Shown here piece after piece: positions 16,622 to 25,003 of a DNA stretch of 45,268 nt. Below the pieces are notes generated by a model. It saw only the letters and a program-made list of their open reading frames with translations, did no database searches and had not been told where the DNA came from. The stretch comes from an uncultured beta proteobacterium. GTDB taxonomy: Bacteria; Pseudomonadota; Gammaproteobacteria; Burkholderiales; Burkholderiaceae_C. Made by a program: the position numbers and the translations under genes. The stretch is taken from NCBI GenBank assembly GCA_903920695.1, contig CAIXNB010000128.1, positions 1-45,268 of the forward strand, given 5' to 3'. How positions within the stretch are numbered: position 1 is the stretch's first letter; each line of letters opens with the position of its first letter.

Positions 16622-17764
16622 ATGAACTTTGAACACACGCAAGAACGCCGCATGCTGGCCGACAGCCTGAACCGCTTTGTCGCCGAGCAGTACAGCTTTG
16701 AGAAACGTGATCGCATCGCCGCCTCGGCGCATGGCTTCAGCACGGAGATCTGGCAGCAGTTCGCCGAACTGGGCGTGATCGGCGCCCTGTTTCGCGAGAC
16801 CGACGGCGGCTTCGGCGGCGCCGGTTTCGATATCGCCGTGGTCTTTGAAGCACTGGGTCGCGGCCTGGTGGTCGAGCCGCTGCTCGGCAGCGCGGTGCTG
16901 GCGGGCGAAGCGATCGCGACAGCGGGCAATGCGGCACAAAAGACCGTGTTGGACGAACTGATCGCCGGCAGCACCATTGCGGCCCTGGCGCACGATGAGC
17001 CCGACTCGTATTACGAACTGGCCCGCGTGCAAAGCCGCGCCGAACGCAGCGCAAGCGGCTGGGTGCTGAGCGGCGCCAAGGCCGTCGTCGCGCAGGGTGA
17101 GCAGAGCGACCTGTTCGTGGTTTCAGCCCGCAGCGCGGGTGCGGTGGATGACGAGGCCGGCATCTCGCTGTTCCTGGTGCCGGCGACGACGCCCGGCCTG
17201 GTCGTGCGCGGCTACCCGGCCATCGATGGCGGTCGCGCCGCTGAACTGACCTTCAACGAAATGGCCCTCGGCGCCGATGCGCTGCTGGGCGTCGAGGGGC
17301 AAGGCTACGCCACGCTGGAGCGCGCCATCGGTCGTGGCGTGCTGGCCTTGTGCGCCGAGGCGCTCGGCGCCATGGAAGCGGCCCGCGCAGCGACGCTTGA
17401 GTACTTGCGCACGCGCAAGCAGTTTGGCGTTTTCATCGGCAGCTTCCAGGCACTGCAGCACCGCATGGCCGACTTGCTGCTCGAAATCGAACAGGCCCGC
17501 TCCGCCGTGATCAACGCTGCTGCGGCGCTGGATGCGGACCGGTTGACGCGCGAGCGCGCGCTGTCGGCGGCAAAGTTCAGCATCGGGCGCATTGGCGCAC
17601 TGGTGGCCGAGGAAAGCATCCAGTTGCACGGCGGCATCGGCATGACCTGGGAGCTGCCCCTGGCCCACTATGCCAAGCGCCTGGTCATGATCGACCACCA
17701 GCTCGGCGATGAAGACCACCATCTGCAGCGCTACATCGCGCTTGGAAAGCAGCTCGCTGCATGA
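16622..17764 (+). CDS. Acyl-CoA dehydrogenase, pimeloyl-CoA dehydrogenase small-subunit type
   Basis: The ATG at 16622 has GAGGG at 16610-16614, overlapping the stop of the large-subunit gene. The 380-residue product has an ACAD fold with a shortened middle domain and a C-terminal helical domain containing RTRKQFGVFIGSFQALQHR and the LHGGIGMTWE motif. It fits the PimD-like small subunit that pairs with the preceding ACAD. Its last bases overlap the next start (ATGA), so the gene pair and the following hydratase are translated together. Confidence 0.85.
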   Translation: MNFEHTQERRMLADSLNRFVAEQYSFEKRDRIAASAHGFSTEIWQQFAELGVIGALFRETDGGFGGAGFDIAVVFEALGRGLVVEPLLGSAVLAGEAIATAGNAAQKTVLDELIAGSTIAALAHDEPDSYYELARVQSRAERSASGWVLSGAKAVVAQGEQSDLFVVSARSAGAVDDEAGISLFLVPATTPGLVVRGYPAIDGGRAAELTFNEMALGADALLGVEGQGYATLERAIGRGVLALCAEALGAMEAARAATLEYLRTRKQFGVFIGSFQALQHRMADLLLEIEQARSAVINAAAALDADRLTRERALSAAKFSIGRIGALVAEESIQLHGGIGMTWELPLAHYAKRLVMIDHQLGDEDHHLQRYIALGKQLAA

Positions 17765-18567
17765 ATAGCGCCGTCTTGAGTCGGCAGGAAGGCGCGGTGC
17801 GCATCCTGAGCCTCAACAACCCAGCCAAGCGCAATGCGCTGTCAGTGCAACTGTATTCGGAGCTGTCGGCGGCGCTGGTCGATGCGCAAAGTGATGCTGT
17901 AGTGGGCGCAATTGTCCTGACCGGCAGCGGCGACTTCTTCTGCTCGGGTGGTGACCTCGGCCAGTTGGCCCTGCGCCGCGCCATGGCACCGGCGCAGCGG
18001 CGCGCGCGCCTGAACGGCTTGCATGATCTGATCCGCGCCATCCGCCATTGCGCCAAGCCCGTGATCGCCGCCGTCGAGGGTGGTGCGGTCGGTGCCGGGA
18101 TGTCGATCATGCTGGCCTGCGACATGCTGGTCGTGGCGCGCGACGCATTCTTCTCCGTCGCCTACGCCAAGGTCGGGCTCACGCCCGATGGCGGCGCCAC
18201 GGCTTTTCTGGCGGAGTTCGTCTCGCGCCAGGTGCTGAGTGAACTGTGCCTGACCGGCGAGCGCATCAGCAGCGAACGCCTGCACGCGCTGGGCGCGGTG
18301 AACCGGCTGGTTGAAAAGGACGCAGCGCTGCAGGAAGCCTTGGTCCTGGCGGCGCGCATCGCGGCTGGGCCGACGCGCGCCAACGCACGCATCAAGGCCT
18401 TGTGCTGGAACGCTTTCGGCGCCGACGCTGCCGCCCAGATGGAACTCGAAGCGCAGTTCATGGTCGAGTCGCAAGGCGATGACGAAGCGGCCGAAGGCAT
18501 AGGCGCCTTTCTTGCCAAGCGGCCAGCGGACTTTGTCGCGCTGCGGAGCAAGCCGCATGCGCCTTGA
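17761..18567 (+). CDS. Enoyl-CoA hydratase/isomerase family protein (PaaG-like)
   Basis: The 268-residue crotonase-fold protein starts on an ATG that overlaps the previous stop. The oxyanion-hole segment GGAVGAGMS carries Met where classical hydratases have a catalytic Glu, while an Asp is present in the VGLTPDGGAT segment. This residue pattern is typical of PaaG-type isomerases or related enzymes rather than classical hydratases. It may move a double bond or handle an unusual intermediate that the bifunctional enzyme cannot. The exact reaction is not determined by sequence alone. Confidence 0.85.
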   Translation: MNSAVLSRQEGAVRILSLNNPAKRNALSVQLYSELSAALVDAQSDAVVGAIVLTGSGDFFCSGGDLGQLALRRAMAPAQRRARLNGLHDLIRAIRHCAKPVIAAVEGGAVGAGMSIMLACDMLVVARDAFFSVAYAKVGLTPDGGATAFLAEFVSRQVLSELCLTGERISSERLHALGAVNRLVEKDAALQEALVLAARIAAGPTRANARIKALCWNAFGADAAAQMELEAQFMVESQGDDEAAEGIGAFLAKRPADFVALRSKPHAP

Positions 18568-18627
18568 TGCGAGCCCCGCCTGTCTTTGCGCTCGCGCACC
18601 GCGAATTATTGAGTCATTGGAATCTTG

Positions 18628-19836
18628 ATGTCAGATACAAAATCGTCGTTGCCGCTCTCAGGTGTGCGCGTTCTCGACCTCTCCCGCATCCTGGCCGGCC
18701 CCTGGTGCGCCATGGTGCTGGCCGATCTCGGCGCCGAAGTGATCAAGGTCGAGCACCCGCAGCGCGGTGACGATACGCGCGACTGGGGCTTGCGCATCGG
18801 CTCCACCGAGACCGCCTACTTCAACAGCGTCAACCGCAACAAGAGCTCGATCACGCTGGACCTGCAGACACCGCAAGCGCAGGAGATCGCGCGCGAGCTG
18901 GCGGGCAAAAGCGACGTCATCATCCAGAACTTCAAGTTTGGCGGCATCGAAAAAATGGGGCTCGGTTACGAGCAACTCAGTGCCCAGCATCCGGAGTTGA
19001 TCTACTGTTCCATCACCGGCTATGACCGCACCGGCCCGGAAGCGGCACGCCCCGGCTATGACCTCGTGATCCAGGGCGAAGCCGGTCTGATGGCGCTCAA
19101 TGGCGAGGCCAGTCAGCCGCCCTTGAAGTTCGGCGTTGCGGTGGTCGACATGGTCACCGGCATGTATGCGGCGCAAGCGGTTCTCGCGGCGCTGTATGAG
19201 CGGGAAAAGACCGGCAAGGGGCGGCACATCGGGATGGCGCTGTTTGAATGCGGCCTGATGATCACCGCTTACTATGGGCTCGAAGCGCTGCTCCAAGGAC
19301 AGGATCCGCCCCGCTTTGGCAATTCGCATCCCTCCATTACACCCTACGGCGTCTACGAGGCACAGGACGGCCCGGTGGTGATCGCCTGTGGCAACAACGC
19401 CCAGTTCGAGCGCTTTTGCGCCGATGTGATCGAACGCCCCGATCTGGCAGCCGATGAACGCTTCAAGACCAACCTCAATCGCACGACGAATCGGGAACTG
19501 CTGGTACCCGAGATCCAGCGCGAGATCCTGAGTCGCAAACGCCGGGACTTGCTCGATCGATTGACGCAGGCCGGCATTCCCTGTGGCGAGGTCGCCGGTC
19601 TGCACGAGGCGCTCACGTCAAAGCGCGCCGTCGATGCCGGACTGGTCAAGACGATGCCGCACCCTGAGGCCGGCAGTGTGCACGTGTTGGCCCCGCCTTA
19701 CCGTTTCGACGGTGTGCGCTTGCCGATACGCAGTGCACCACCGCGCTTGGGCGAGGATACGAAGCAGGTGCTGCAGTCGCTGCTGTCGATGTCTGATGAG
19801 AAAGTAGCCGAGTTGGTGGCCAAAGGCATCGTCTGA
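18628..19836 (+). CDS. Family III (CaiB/BaiF) CoA-transferase
   Basis: The ATG at 18628 is preferred over the adjacent TTG at 18625. The 402-residue protein carries the N-terminal VLDLSRILAGPWCAMVLADL Rossmann-like segment and a GYD in PGYDLVIQGEAGLMA that holds the catalytic Asp which forms an aspartyl-CoA intermediate. It moves CoA between carboxylic acids, so it probably activates the imported acid of this pathway using another acyl-CoA as donor. This replaces the CoA ligase found in the R. palustris pim operon. Confidence 0.9.
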   Translation: MSDTKSSLPLSGVRVLDLSRILAGPWCAMVLADLGAEVIKVEHPQRGDDTRDWGLRIGSTETAYFNSVNRNKSSITLDLQTPQAQEIARELAGKSDVIIQNFKFGGIEKMGLGYEQLSAQHPELIYCSITGYDRTGPEAARPGYDLVIQGEAGLMALNGEASQPPLKFGVAVVDMVTGMYAAQAVLAALYEREKTGKGRHIGMALFECGLMITAYYGLEALLQGQDPPRFGNSHPSITPYGVYEAQDGPVVIACGNNAQFERFCADVIERPDLAADERFKTNLNRTTNRELLVPEIQREILSRKRRDLLDRLTQAGIPCGEVAGLHEALTSKRAVDAGLVKTMPHPEAGSVHVLAPPYRFDGVRLPIRSAPPRLGEDTKQVLQSLLSMSDEKVAELVAKGIV

Positions 19837-19901
19837 TGGCATGCGACTGCATTGAAAGGAGTACGAGATACCCATACCCATCAACACATCACAGATAGGC
19901 C

Positions 19902-19936
19902 GGCGTGCGCGCTGCAGCTTGGTTGCGGCGCACGCC
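19902..19936 (+). other. Strong hairpin between CoA-transferase and binding-protein genes
   Basis: A perfect 9-bp stem, GGCGTGCGC (19902-19910) with GCGCACGCC (19928-19936), encloses a 17-base loop in a 158-base gap. No U-tract follows, so it is unlikely to be an intrinsic terminator. It could be an mRNA-stability or processing element separating the enzyme part of the transcript from the highly expressed transporter part. Confidence 0.55.
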
Positions 19937-19994
19937 CCAGGTTCCAAATGGGTCCCTTAGAGGGCTCGATCGAAATAACTAGCGAGACGGAAAA

Positions 19995-21164
19995 ATGAAT
20001 ACCCCTTTTAAACGCATAGGACTGGCAGCTTTGGTGGCATGTGGACTCGGACTGTCCACGGCCCAGGCAGAGGAATTATTGGTGGGTGTGGATCTGCCCA
20101 TGACGGGCGCCCTGGCCCGCGTCGGCGCCGGGATGCAGGAAGGCATCCTGGTTGCTGTCGACGTCTTTAACAAGACCAACAGCAAGCACAAGATCAAGGC
20201 CATCACGGTCGACAACGAATCGGCACCGGCCAAGGCCATAGCCGCCGTTGAAAAACTGGCAAGCCAAGGCGTGCTGGCGATTGATGGTGGCTACGGCTCC
20301 AACAATATTGCGCCGGCATCGGACGCTGCCGGCAAACTCGGCCTCGTTTACGTCACATCAGGCGGCGTTGATGACAGCCTGGTCAACAGTGGGCGCAAGA
20401 ATTTCTTTCGCATCAACAATTCCGCCGGCTACCAGAAGGCCATGGTTGGACTGCTCAGCGATTTGAAGGTCAAGTCCGTCTCCATTGTGTATTCGACCAA
20501 GGAAGCGACCTCGGGCATGGCGCATGATCTCGAGAAGACCCTCGCACCCAAAGGCGTCACCGTGGTGACGCATGCTTTCGATCCCGCCATGACCGATTTC
20601 AAACCGATCATCAACAAGATCAAATTGCAGGATAAATCGGAAGTCATCGCGATGGTGGGGTATGAGAATGACTACGTCGGCATTCTTCGTGCGGCGCGGG
20701 TTTTGAAGCCCAGTGTCAAGGCGATGGTTGGTGTCTGGTCTTTGGCGACGCCGAAAATGGCGGCCGACTTTCCGGACCTGATGCCCAATGTCTACGGTAC
20801 GGCGGTGTTGTCGTATCCGGCAGAGTTCAAGACGGCTGAAGGCAAATCCTTCAATGAAGCCTATCAGCGCCTGTACAAGAAGGAGCCTGACTATCTGGGT
20901 CAGTTCGGCTATGTCCAGTCGATGCTGTTGTTCAATGCCATGGCGCGCGCCGCTGACAAGGGCACGCTGAAAAAAGACGGTGTCGCCGAAGAGATGCGAA
21001 AGACCGATGCAGAGACCCTGATCGGTCGCGTCCAGTTCAGCAGCAATGGTGACAACCTGAATTTCAGCCATCGCATGGGCCAGCACCAAGGGAACAAGAT
21101 CGTCATCGTCTGGCCGCACACAGACGCAACGGGCAAAGCCAACTTCCCGGGCGTGCCCTGGTAG
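19995..21164 (+). CDS. ABC-type branched-chain/carboxylate substrate-binding protein
   Basis: The 389-residue protein has a Sec signal peptide ending AQA|EE near residue 24 and a two-lobe periplasmic binding fold of the LivJ/LivK (Peripla_BP_6) type, beginning LLVGVDLPMTGALARVGAGM. It captures substrate in the periplasm for the HMGF transporter encoded next. The setting in a beta-oxidation operon suggests a fatty or dicarboxylic acid or an aromatic acid as ligand rather than leucine. Ligand identity is not visible. Confidence 0.88.
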   Translation: MNTPFKRIGLAALVACGLGLSTAQAEELLVGVDLPMTGALARVGAGMQEGILVAVDVFNKTNSKHKIKAITVDNESAPAKAIAAVEKLASQGVLAIDGGYGSNNIAPASDAAGKLGLVYVTSGGVDDSLVNSGRKNFFRINNSAGYQKAMVGLLSDLKVKSVSIVYSTKEATSGMAHDLEKTLAPKGVTVVTHAFDPAMTDFKPIINKIKLQDKSEVIAMVGYENDYVGILRAARVLKPSVKAMVGVWSLATPKMAADFPDLMPNVYGTAVLSYPAEFKTAEGKSFNEAYQRLYKKEPDYLGQFGYVQSMLLFNAMARAADKGTLKKDGVAEEMRKTDAETLIGRVQFSSNGDNLNFSHRMGQHQGNKIVIVWPHTDATGKANFPGVPW

Positions 21165-21182
21165 ACAACGGGTCAGGGAGTC

Positions 21183-21228
21183 CAAGCGTCGGCAGCGGTG
21201 ACGGTGCCAACGCTTGCACGCTGCAAGC
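21183..21228 (+). promoter_or_regulatory. Two overlapping, mutually exclusive hairpins before livH
   Basis: Hairpin A pairs CAAGCGT (21183-21189) with ACGCTTG (21210-21216), continued after one mismatch by GGCA (21191-21194) with TGCC (21205-21208). Hairpin B pairs GCTTGCA (21212-21218) with TGCAAGC (21222-21228) around a 3-base loop. Both need bases 21212-21216, so only one can form. Hairpin B ends five bases before the Shine-Dalgarno AAGGGG (21233-21238). The pairing is read from the sequence; any switching role is inferred. Confidence 0.45.
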
Positions 21229-21246
21229 AATCAAGGGGATGATGAT

Positions 21247-22119
21247 ATGACGGAACTGATACTTCAAGCGCTCTACTCGGGGGTGTTACAGGGTGGCTCG
21301 TATGCTTTGATCGCGCTCGGCCTGGCGTTGGTTTTTGGCGCGATGAAAGTGATCAACCTGGCACACGGGGAACTGGTGCTGTTGTCAGCCTACATCGCCT
21401 ACTCGGTGGAGTCGGGCTTGGGCTGGAATCCGATTTTTGCCATACCGATTGCCTTGGTTCTGGTGTGCCTGACATCGGTTACGGTCTATTTCGTGGTCGG
21501 TCGCATCAAGAAGGATCGGGAGATCAATTCACTGATCCTGACCTACGGCATTGGCGTGATCCTGACCAACCTCATCTTGCTGATCTGGAAGGCCGATGTG
21601 CGTTCCACCGGTTCCACCTGGATGCAGGAGGCCATTGTGGTAGGCCCGTTCTACAGCATGCGCAGCGAGGTTCTGTTCTTCGTCGTCAGTCTGGTCATGA
21701 TGGTTGGCCTTTGGTGGTGGCTATCGCGCAGCTGGTATGGCCGCGCGGTGCGCGCGGTGTCGAGCAACCGTGACGCCGCCAAATTGATGGGGATCGATCC
21801 CGGCTACACCGAGCTGGTCTCGTTCGTCGTCGCCGGTATTCTGGCCGCCGTTGCCGGGGTGGCGCTCTACAGCTATGGCGTTGTCAGCCCAGCTTATGGC
21901 AGTGTCCTGACGGTCAAGGCCTTCATCATCACGGTGCTGGCCGGCATCGGCTCGATACCCGGTGTGCTGATCGGCGCCTTGTTGCTCGGCGTTGCGGAAG
22001 CACTGACCGTCACGCTGGCCAGTTCGGCCTTGCAGGAGCTCGTTGGTATGGCTTTGTTTCTGCTGGTGCTGTTCGTCATGCCGAACGGTTTGTTCGGTGC
22101 AAAAGGGAGACGAGGATGA
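21247..22119 (+). CDS. livH: Branched-chain-type ABC permease LivH
   Basis: The ATG at 21247 follows AAGGGG at 21233-21238; upstream in-frame starts lack a ribosome site. The 290-residue protein has about eight hydrophobic segments and the family hallmark GLALVFGAMKVINLAHGE near the N-terminus. It is one of the two membrane subunits of the importer, pairing with LivM encoded downstream through a four-base overlap (ATGA). The substrate is set by the binding protein encoded upstream. Confidence 0.9.
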   Translation: MTELILQALYSGVLQGGSYALIALGLALVFGAMKVINLAHGELVLLSAYIAYSVESGLGWNPIFAIPIALVLVCLTSVTVYFVVGRIKKDREINSLILTYGIGVILTNLILLIWKADVRSTGSTWMQEAIVVGPFYSMRSEVLFFVVSLVMMVGLWWWLSRSWYGRAVRAVSSNRDAAKLMGIDPGYTELVSFVVAGILAAVAGVALYSYGVVSPAYGSVLTVKAFIITVLAGIGSIPGVLIGALLLGVAEALTVTLASSALQELVGMALFLLVLFVMPNGLFGAKGRRG

Positions 22120-23069
22120 AATTCAACAAGACGATTGCCGTCATGCTGTTGACGGTCTATGTCGCCGTGCCGCTGGTATTCGGCAGTGACAATTATGTGA
22201 TGAGCCTGGTGGTTGCCGCCATGGTCATTGGTGGCGTCGCGCTGTCGTGGGCCTTGCTTGGCAACCTCGGTGGCATGGTCAGCTTTGGACACGCCGCGTT
22301 TTTCGGTGTTGGTGCTTATGTGTCATCGATTCTGAGCTTGAAGTTGGGCGTTCCGGTATTGATTTCAATCATGCTCGGTGGCGTCGGCGCTGTGCTTGCA
22401 TCGCTGGCCATGCTGCCGGTGTTGCGCTTGCGCGGACCCTATTTTGCGTTGGCTATCCTGGCCTACGCCCATATCTTCCGGATTCTTTCGACCCAGTGGA
22501 CTGCCGTGACCGGCGGCGCTGGCGGACTCGCCAACATTCCGCGTTTGCCCGAAATATTGGGCTACGACCTGAGCAGCAAGACCGGCGGTTACCTGGTTAT
22601 CCTGACCATCGTTCTGGCGTTCGCTGCGGTCTATCAATACATTCGTGGCAGTCATTACGGGCTGGCATTACGCGCCATGCACGAAAGCGAAGATGCAACC
22701 CGCGTCGTTGGTGTCAACAGCACGCTGCTCAAAGGCCTCATGCTGCTGGTGTCGGCCTTCATGTGCGGTGTGGTGGGAGCCTTCAACGCGCATTACATCA
22801 ACTTCCTTGAGCCCGATTACGCGTTCAGCGGCATCTGGGTGACCTTGCCCATCGTGGCGGCGATTTTTGGCGGATATCGCACCATCACCGGCCCGATTGT
22901 CGGTGCGGTGGTCGTGTACTTGATTGACCAGTTGATCTTCAAGAACATCATCCCATCGGGTCACCAGTTGGTGCTCGGCGTGCTGCTGGTCGCGATGATT
23001 GTCTTCAGCCCGGATGGCCTGCTGTCGCTGTTGCGCAAGTTGACAAGGAGAACCCATGCTGCAGCTTAA
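22116..23069 (+). CDS. livM: Branched-chain-type ABC permease LivM
   Basis: The 317-residue integral membrane protein begins on an ATG overlapping the livH stop. It contains the family segment LGGMVSFGHAAFFGVGAY and about ten membrane spans. It forms the second channel subunit with LivH. Its 3' end overlaps the start of livG, which keeps the transporter subunits in one translational unit. Confidence 0.9.
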   Translation: MKFNKTIAVMLLTVYVAVPLVFGSDNYVMSLVVAAMVIGGVALSWALLGNLGGMVSFGHAAFFGVGAYVSSILSLKLGVPVLISIMLGGVGAVLASLAMLPVLRLRGPYFALAILAYAHIFRILSTQWTAVTGGAGGLANIPRLPEILGYDLSSKTGGYLVILTIVLAFAAVYQYIRGSHYGLALRAMHESEDATRVVGVNSTLLKGLMLLVSAFMCGVVGAFNAHYINFLEPDYAFSGIWVTLPIVAAIFGGYRTITGPIVGAVVVYLIDQLIFKNIIPSGHQLVLGVLLVAMIVFSPDGLLSLLRKLTRRTHAAA

Positions 23070-23769
23070 GAACATCTCGGTACGGTTCGGCGGCCTCACC
23101 GCGCTGGACAATGTGACGATCGCCGTTGGAACGAACGACGTCGTCGGTCTGGTCGGTCCGAATGGCGCGGGAAAGACCACGCTATTCAATGCCATCTCGG
23201 GCCTGGTGCGCCCGACCAGCGGCGAGATCACATTTGACGGCGTCGATGTGATTCACTCGCCGCTGTACCGGCGCGCGCGCATGGGAATCGGCCGGACCTT
23301 TCAGGTTCCGCAACCGATGCATGAGCTGACCGTGATGCAGAACCTGATGGTTGCCCAGCGCTTCGGAACCGGAAAAGTCGATCAAAACAAGATTGACGAA
23401 ATTCTTGCCTTCACAAGTCTGACCGAAAAGAGCGAGCGCAATGCCGCAACCGAACTCGCGTTGACCGAGCTAAAAGCGCTTGAAGTCGCCAAGGCCTTGG
23501 CGACCAACCCGAAATTGCTGTTGCTTGACGAGGTGTTTGCAGGTCTCGAAACAACCGGCAAGCGTCACTTCATGACCATGCTCAAGGAACTGCACCGCAA
23601 GTTCTCGGTGGGCATCGTCATCATCGAGCACGATATCGAAACCATCAGCAATCTTTGCCAACGGGTCGCCGTACTCAACTTTGGTGAATTGATCGCCGAG
23701 GGCACACCGGACCAAGTCTTCAGCGATCCGGCCGTCATCAAGAGCTACACAGGAGGCGCCCATGCTTGA
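23056..23769 (+). CDS. livG: Branched-chain-type ABC ATPase LivG
   Basis: The ATG has AAGGAG upstream within the end of livM. The 237-residue ATPase shows Walker A GPNGAGKTT, a Q-loop region, and Walker B LLLLDEVFAGLE. The signature motif is degenerate (ELALTELKALEVAKAL in place of LSGGQ), which is unusual for an active ABC site; LivF supplies a normal signature. It powers import together with LivF. Confidence 0.88.
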   Translation: MLQLKNISVRFGGLTALDNVTIAVGTNDVVGLVGPNGAGKTTLFNAISGLVRPTSGEITFDGVDVIHSPLYRRARMGIGRTFQVPQPMHELTVMQNLMVAQRFGTGKVDQNKIDEILAFTSLTEKSERNAATELALTELKALEVAKALATNPKLLLLDEVFAGLETTGKRHFMTMLKELHRKFSVGIVIIEHDIETISNLCQRVAVLNFGELIAEGTPDQVFSDPAVIKSYTGGAHA

Positions 23770-24463
23770 GATCTGCAATGTTCGCGCCGGCTATGGCGCC
23801 ATCAATGTCCTGTGGGACGTGTCACTGACCGTTGCGCGCGGCCAGTTGACCACGATCATCGGTCCCAATGGCGCAGGAAAGACGACGCTGCTGCGGGCCA
23901 TCATGGGCCTCATTCCGGTGTCGCAGGGTGAAGTGAAACTCAATGGCAAGACCTTGAACGGCACGCCGACATGGAAGATGGCCGACGTCTCGATGGCCAT
24001 GATTCCGGAAGGCCGTATGACTTTTCGTGACATGAGTGTCGAGGAAAACCTGATCATGGGCGCGTTTCCGAAGCAGCATCGGGCGCTCGTCAGGGAAAAC
24101 CTCGACAAGTCCTATCAAATGTTTCCGCGGCTCAATGAGCGACGCAAGCAACTGGCCGGTTCACTCTCGGGTGGTGAGGCACAGATGCTGGCGATGGCGC
24201 GTGGCCTCATGGCGGACCCGAAGTTGTTGATCATTGACGAGCCATCACTGGGCTTGGCACCGGTCATGGTGAACGAGCTGTTCGAGATTCTGGGGCGGCT
24301 CAAGGAGGGTGGTCGAACCATCATTCTGGTGGAACAAAACACCCATAAAGCGGTCAGTGTGGCGGATCACGTTTACCTGATGCAGAGTGGCAAGGTGATC
24401 TTGTCCCAGGCCGCTGCCGAGGTCAGTCTCGATCACCTGCACGATCTGTATTTCGCCCGCTGA
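23762..24463 (+). CDS. livF: Branched-chain-type ABC ATPase LivF
   Basis: The 233-residue ATPase has Walker A GPNGAGKTT, signature LSGGEAQMLA, Walker B LLIIDEPSLGLAP and the H-loop replaced by the usual LVEQN of the LivF group. It starts eight bases before the livG stop with GGAGG upstream. It completes the K-H-M-G-F transporter. The two sites of the LivG/LivF pair would be asymmetric because LivG lacks a canonical signature. Confidence 0.9.
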   Translation: MLEICNVRAGYGAINVLWDVSLTVARGQLTTIIGPNGAGKTTLLRAIMGLIPVSQGEVKLNGKTLNGTPTWKMADVSMAMIPEGRMTFRDMSVEENLIMGAFPKQHRALVRENLDKSYQMFPRLNERRKQLAGSLSGGEAQMLAMARGLMADPKLLIIDEPSLGLAPVMVNELFEILGRLKEGGRTIILVEQNTHKAVSVADHVYLMQSGKVILSQAAAEVSLDHLHDLYFAR

Positions 24464-24474
24464 AGCGGCTTTTT
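24457..24474 (+). terminator. Possible short intrinsic terminator after livF
   Basis: CCGC (24457-24460) pairs with GCGG (24465-24468) around TGAA, whose TGA is the livF stop codon, and a TTTTT run follows after one base (24470-24474). The stem is only 4-5 bp, so termination may be partial and the downstream stress-protein gene could still be read through. Confidence 0.35.
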
Positions 24475-24520
24475 GCGCTCGCATCTGTTCACGTTCATTT
24501 TTTGAAAAAGTAACAACACC

Positions 24521-24916
24521 ATGACGATACTTGTAGCCTATGTGCCGCGCCCCGAGGGCCAGACTGCTTTGGACAAGGGCATTGAAATTGCGCAACGTCG
24601 CAACGAACGCCTGGTGGTTGTCAACGCCACCCCCGGTGGCAGGAATGTAGACCCGGCGTTTGCCGATGCGCATGACTTTGAACGTGTGCAAAAGATCCTG
24701 GCAAACACCGGTCTCGACGCGGAAGTCAAACAATTCGTTCGCGGCCACAATGCCGTCGAGGAGATCGACGCCCTGGTCGAGTCACTGCAGGTATCGGTGC
24801 TCATCATTGGGCTCAGAAAACGTTCTGCGGTGGGCAAACTTCTGCTGGGCAGTGTCGCCCAGGAGCTTCTTCTTTCCGTTTCCTGTCCGGTACTGGCCGT
24901 CAAGTATTTGGGCTGA
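24521..24916 (+). CDS. Universal stress protein (UspA family)
   Basis: The 131-residue protein is a single Usp domain: a beta strand MTILVAYV, alternating alpha/beta elements and a C-terminal nucleotide-loop region GLRKRSAVGKLLLGSVAQ. The classical ATP-binding pattern is G-2x-G-9x-G(S); here the second Gly is Lys, so nucleotide binding is uncertain. It lies 57 bases after livF and is probably a tail gene of the catabolic operon, as often seen with carboxylate transporters. The ribosome site is weak. Confidence 0.85.
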   Translation: MTILVAYVPRPEGQTALDKGIEIAQRRNERLVVVNATPGGRNVDPAFADAHDFERVQKILANTGLDAEVKQFVRGHNAVEEIDALVESLQVSVLIIGLRKRSAVGKLLLGSVAQELLLSVSCPVLAVKYLG

Positions 24917-25003
24917 GTTGCAATGGACTTTGCCGCTTGAGCGACAGCTTGCGCTAACCTGATCTGTAGCGTCTTCTGAACTTCGCAAGCTGCCACCCGG
25001 CAA

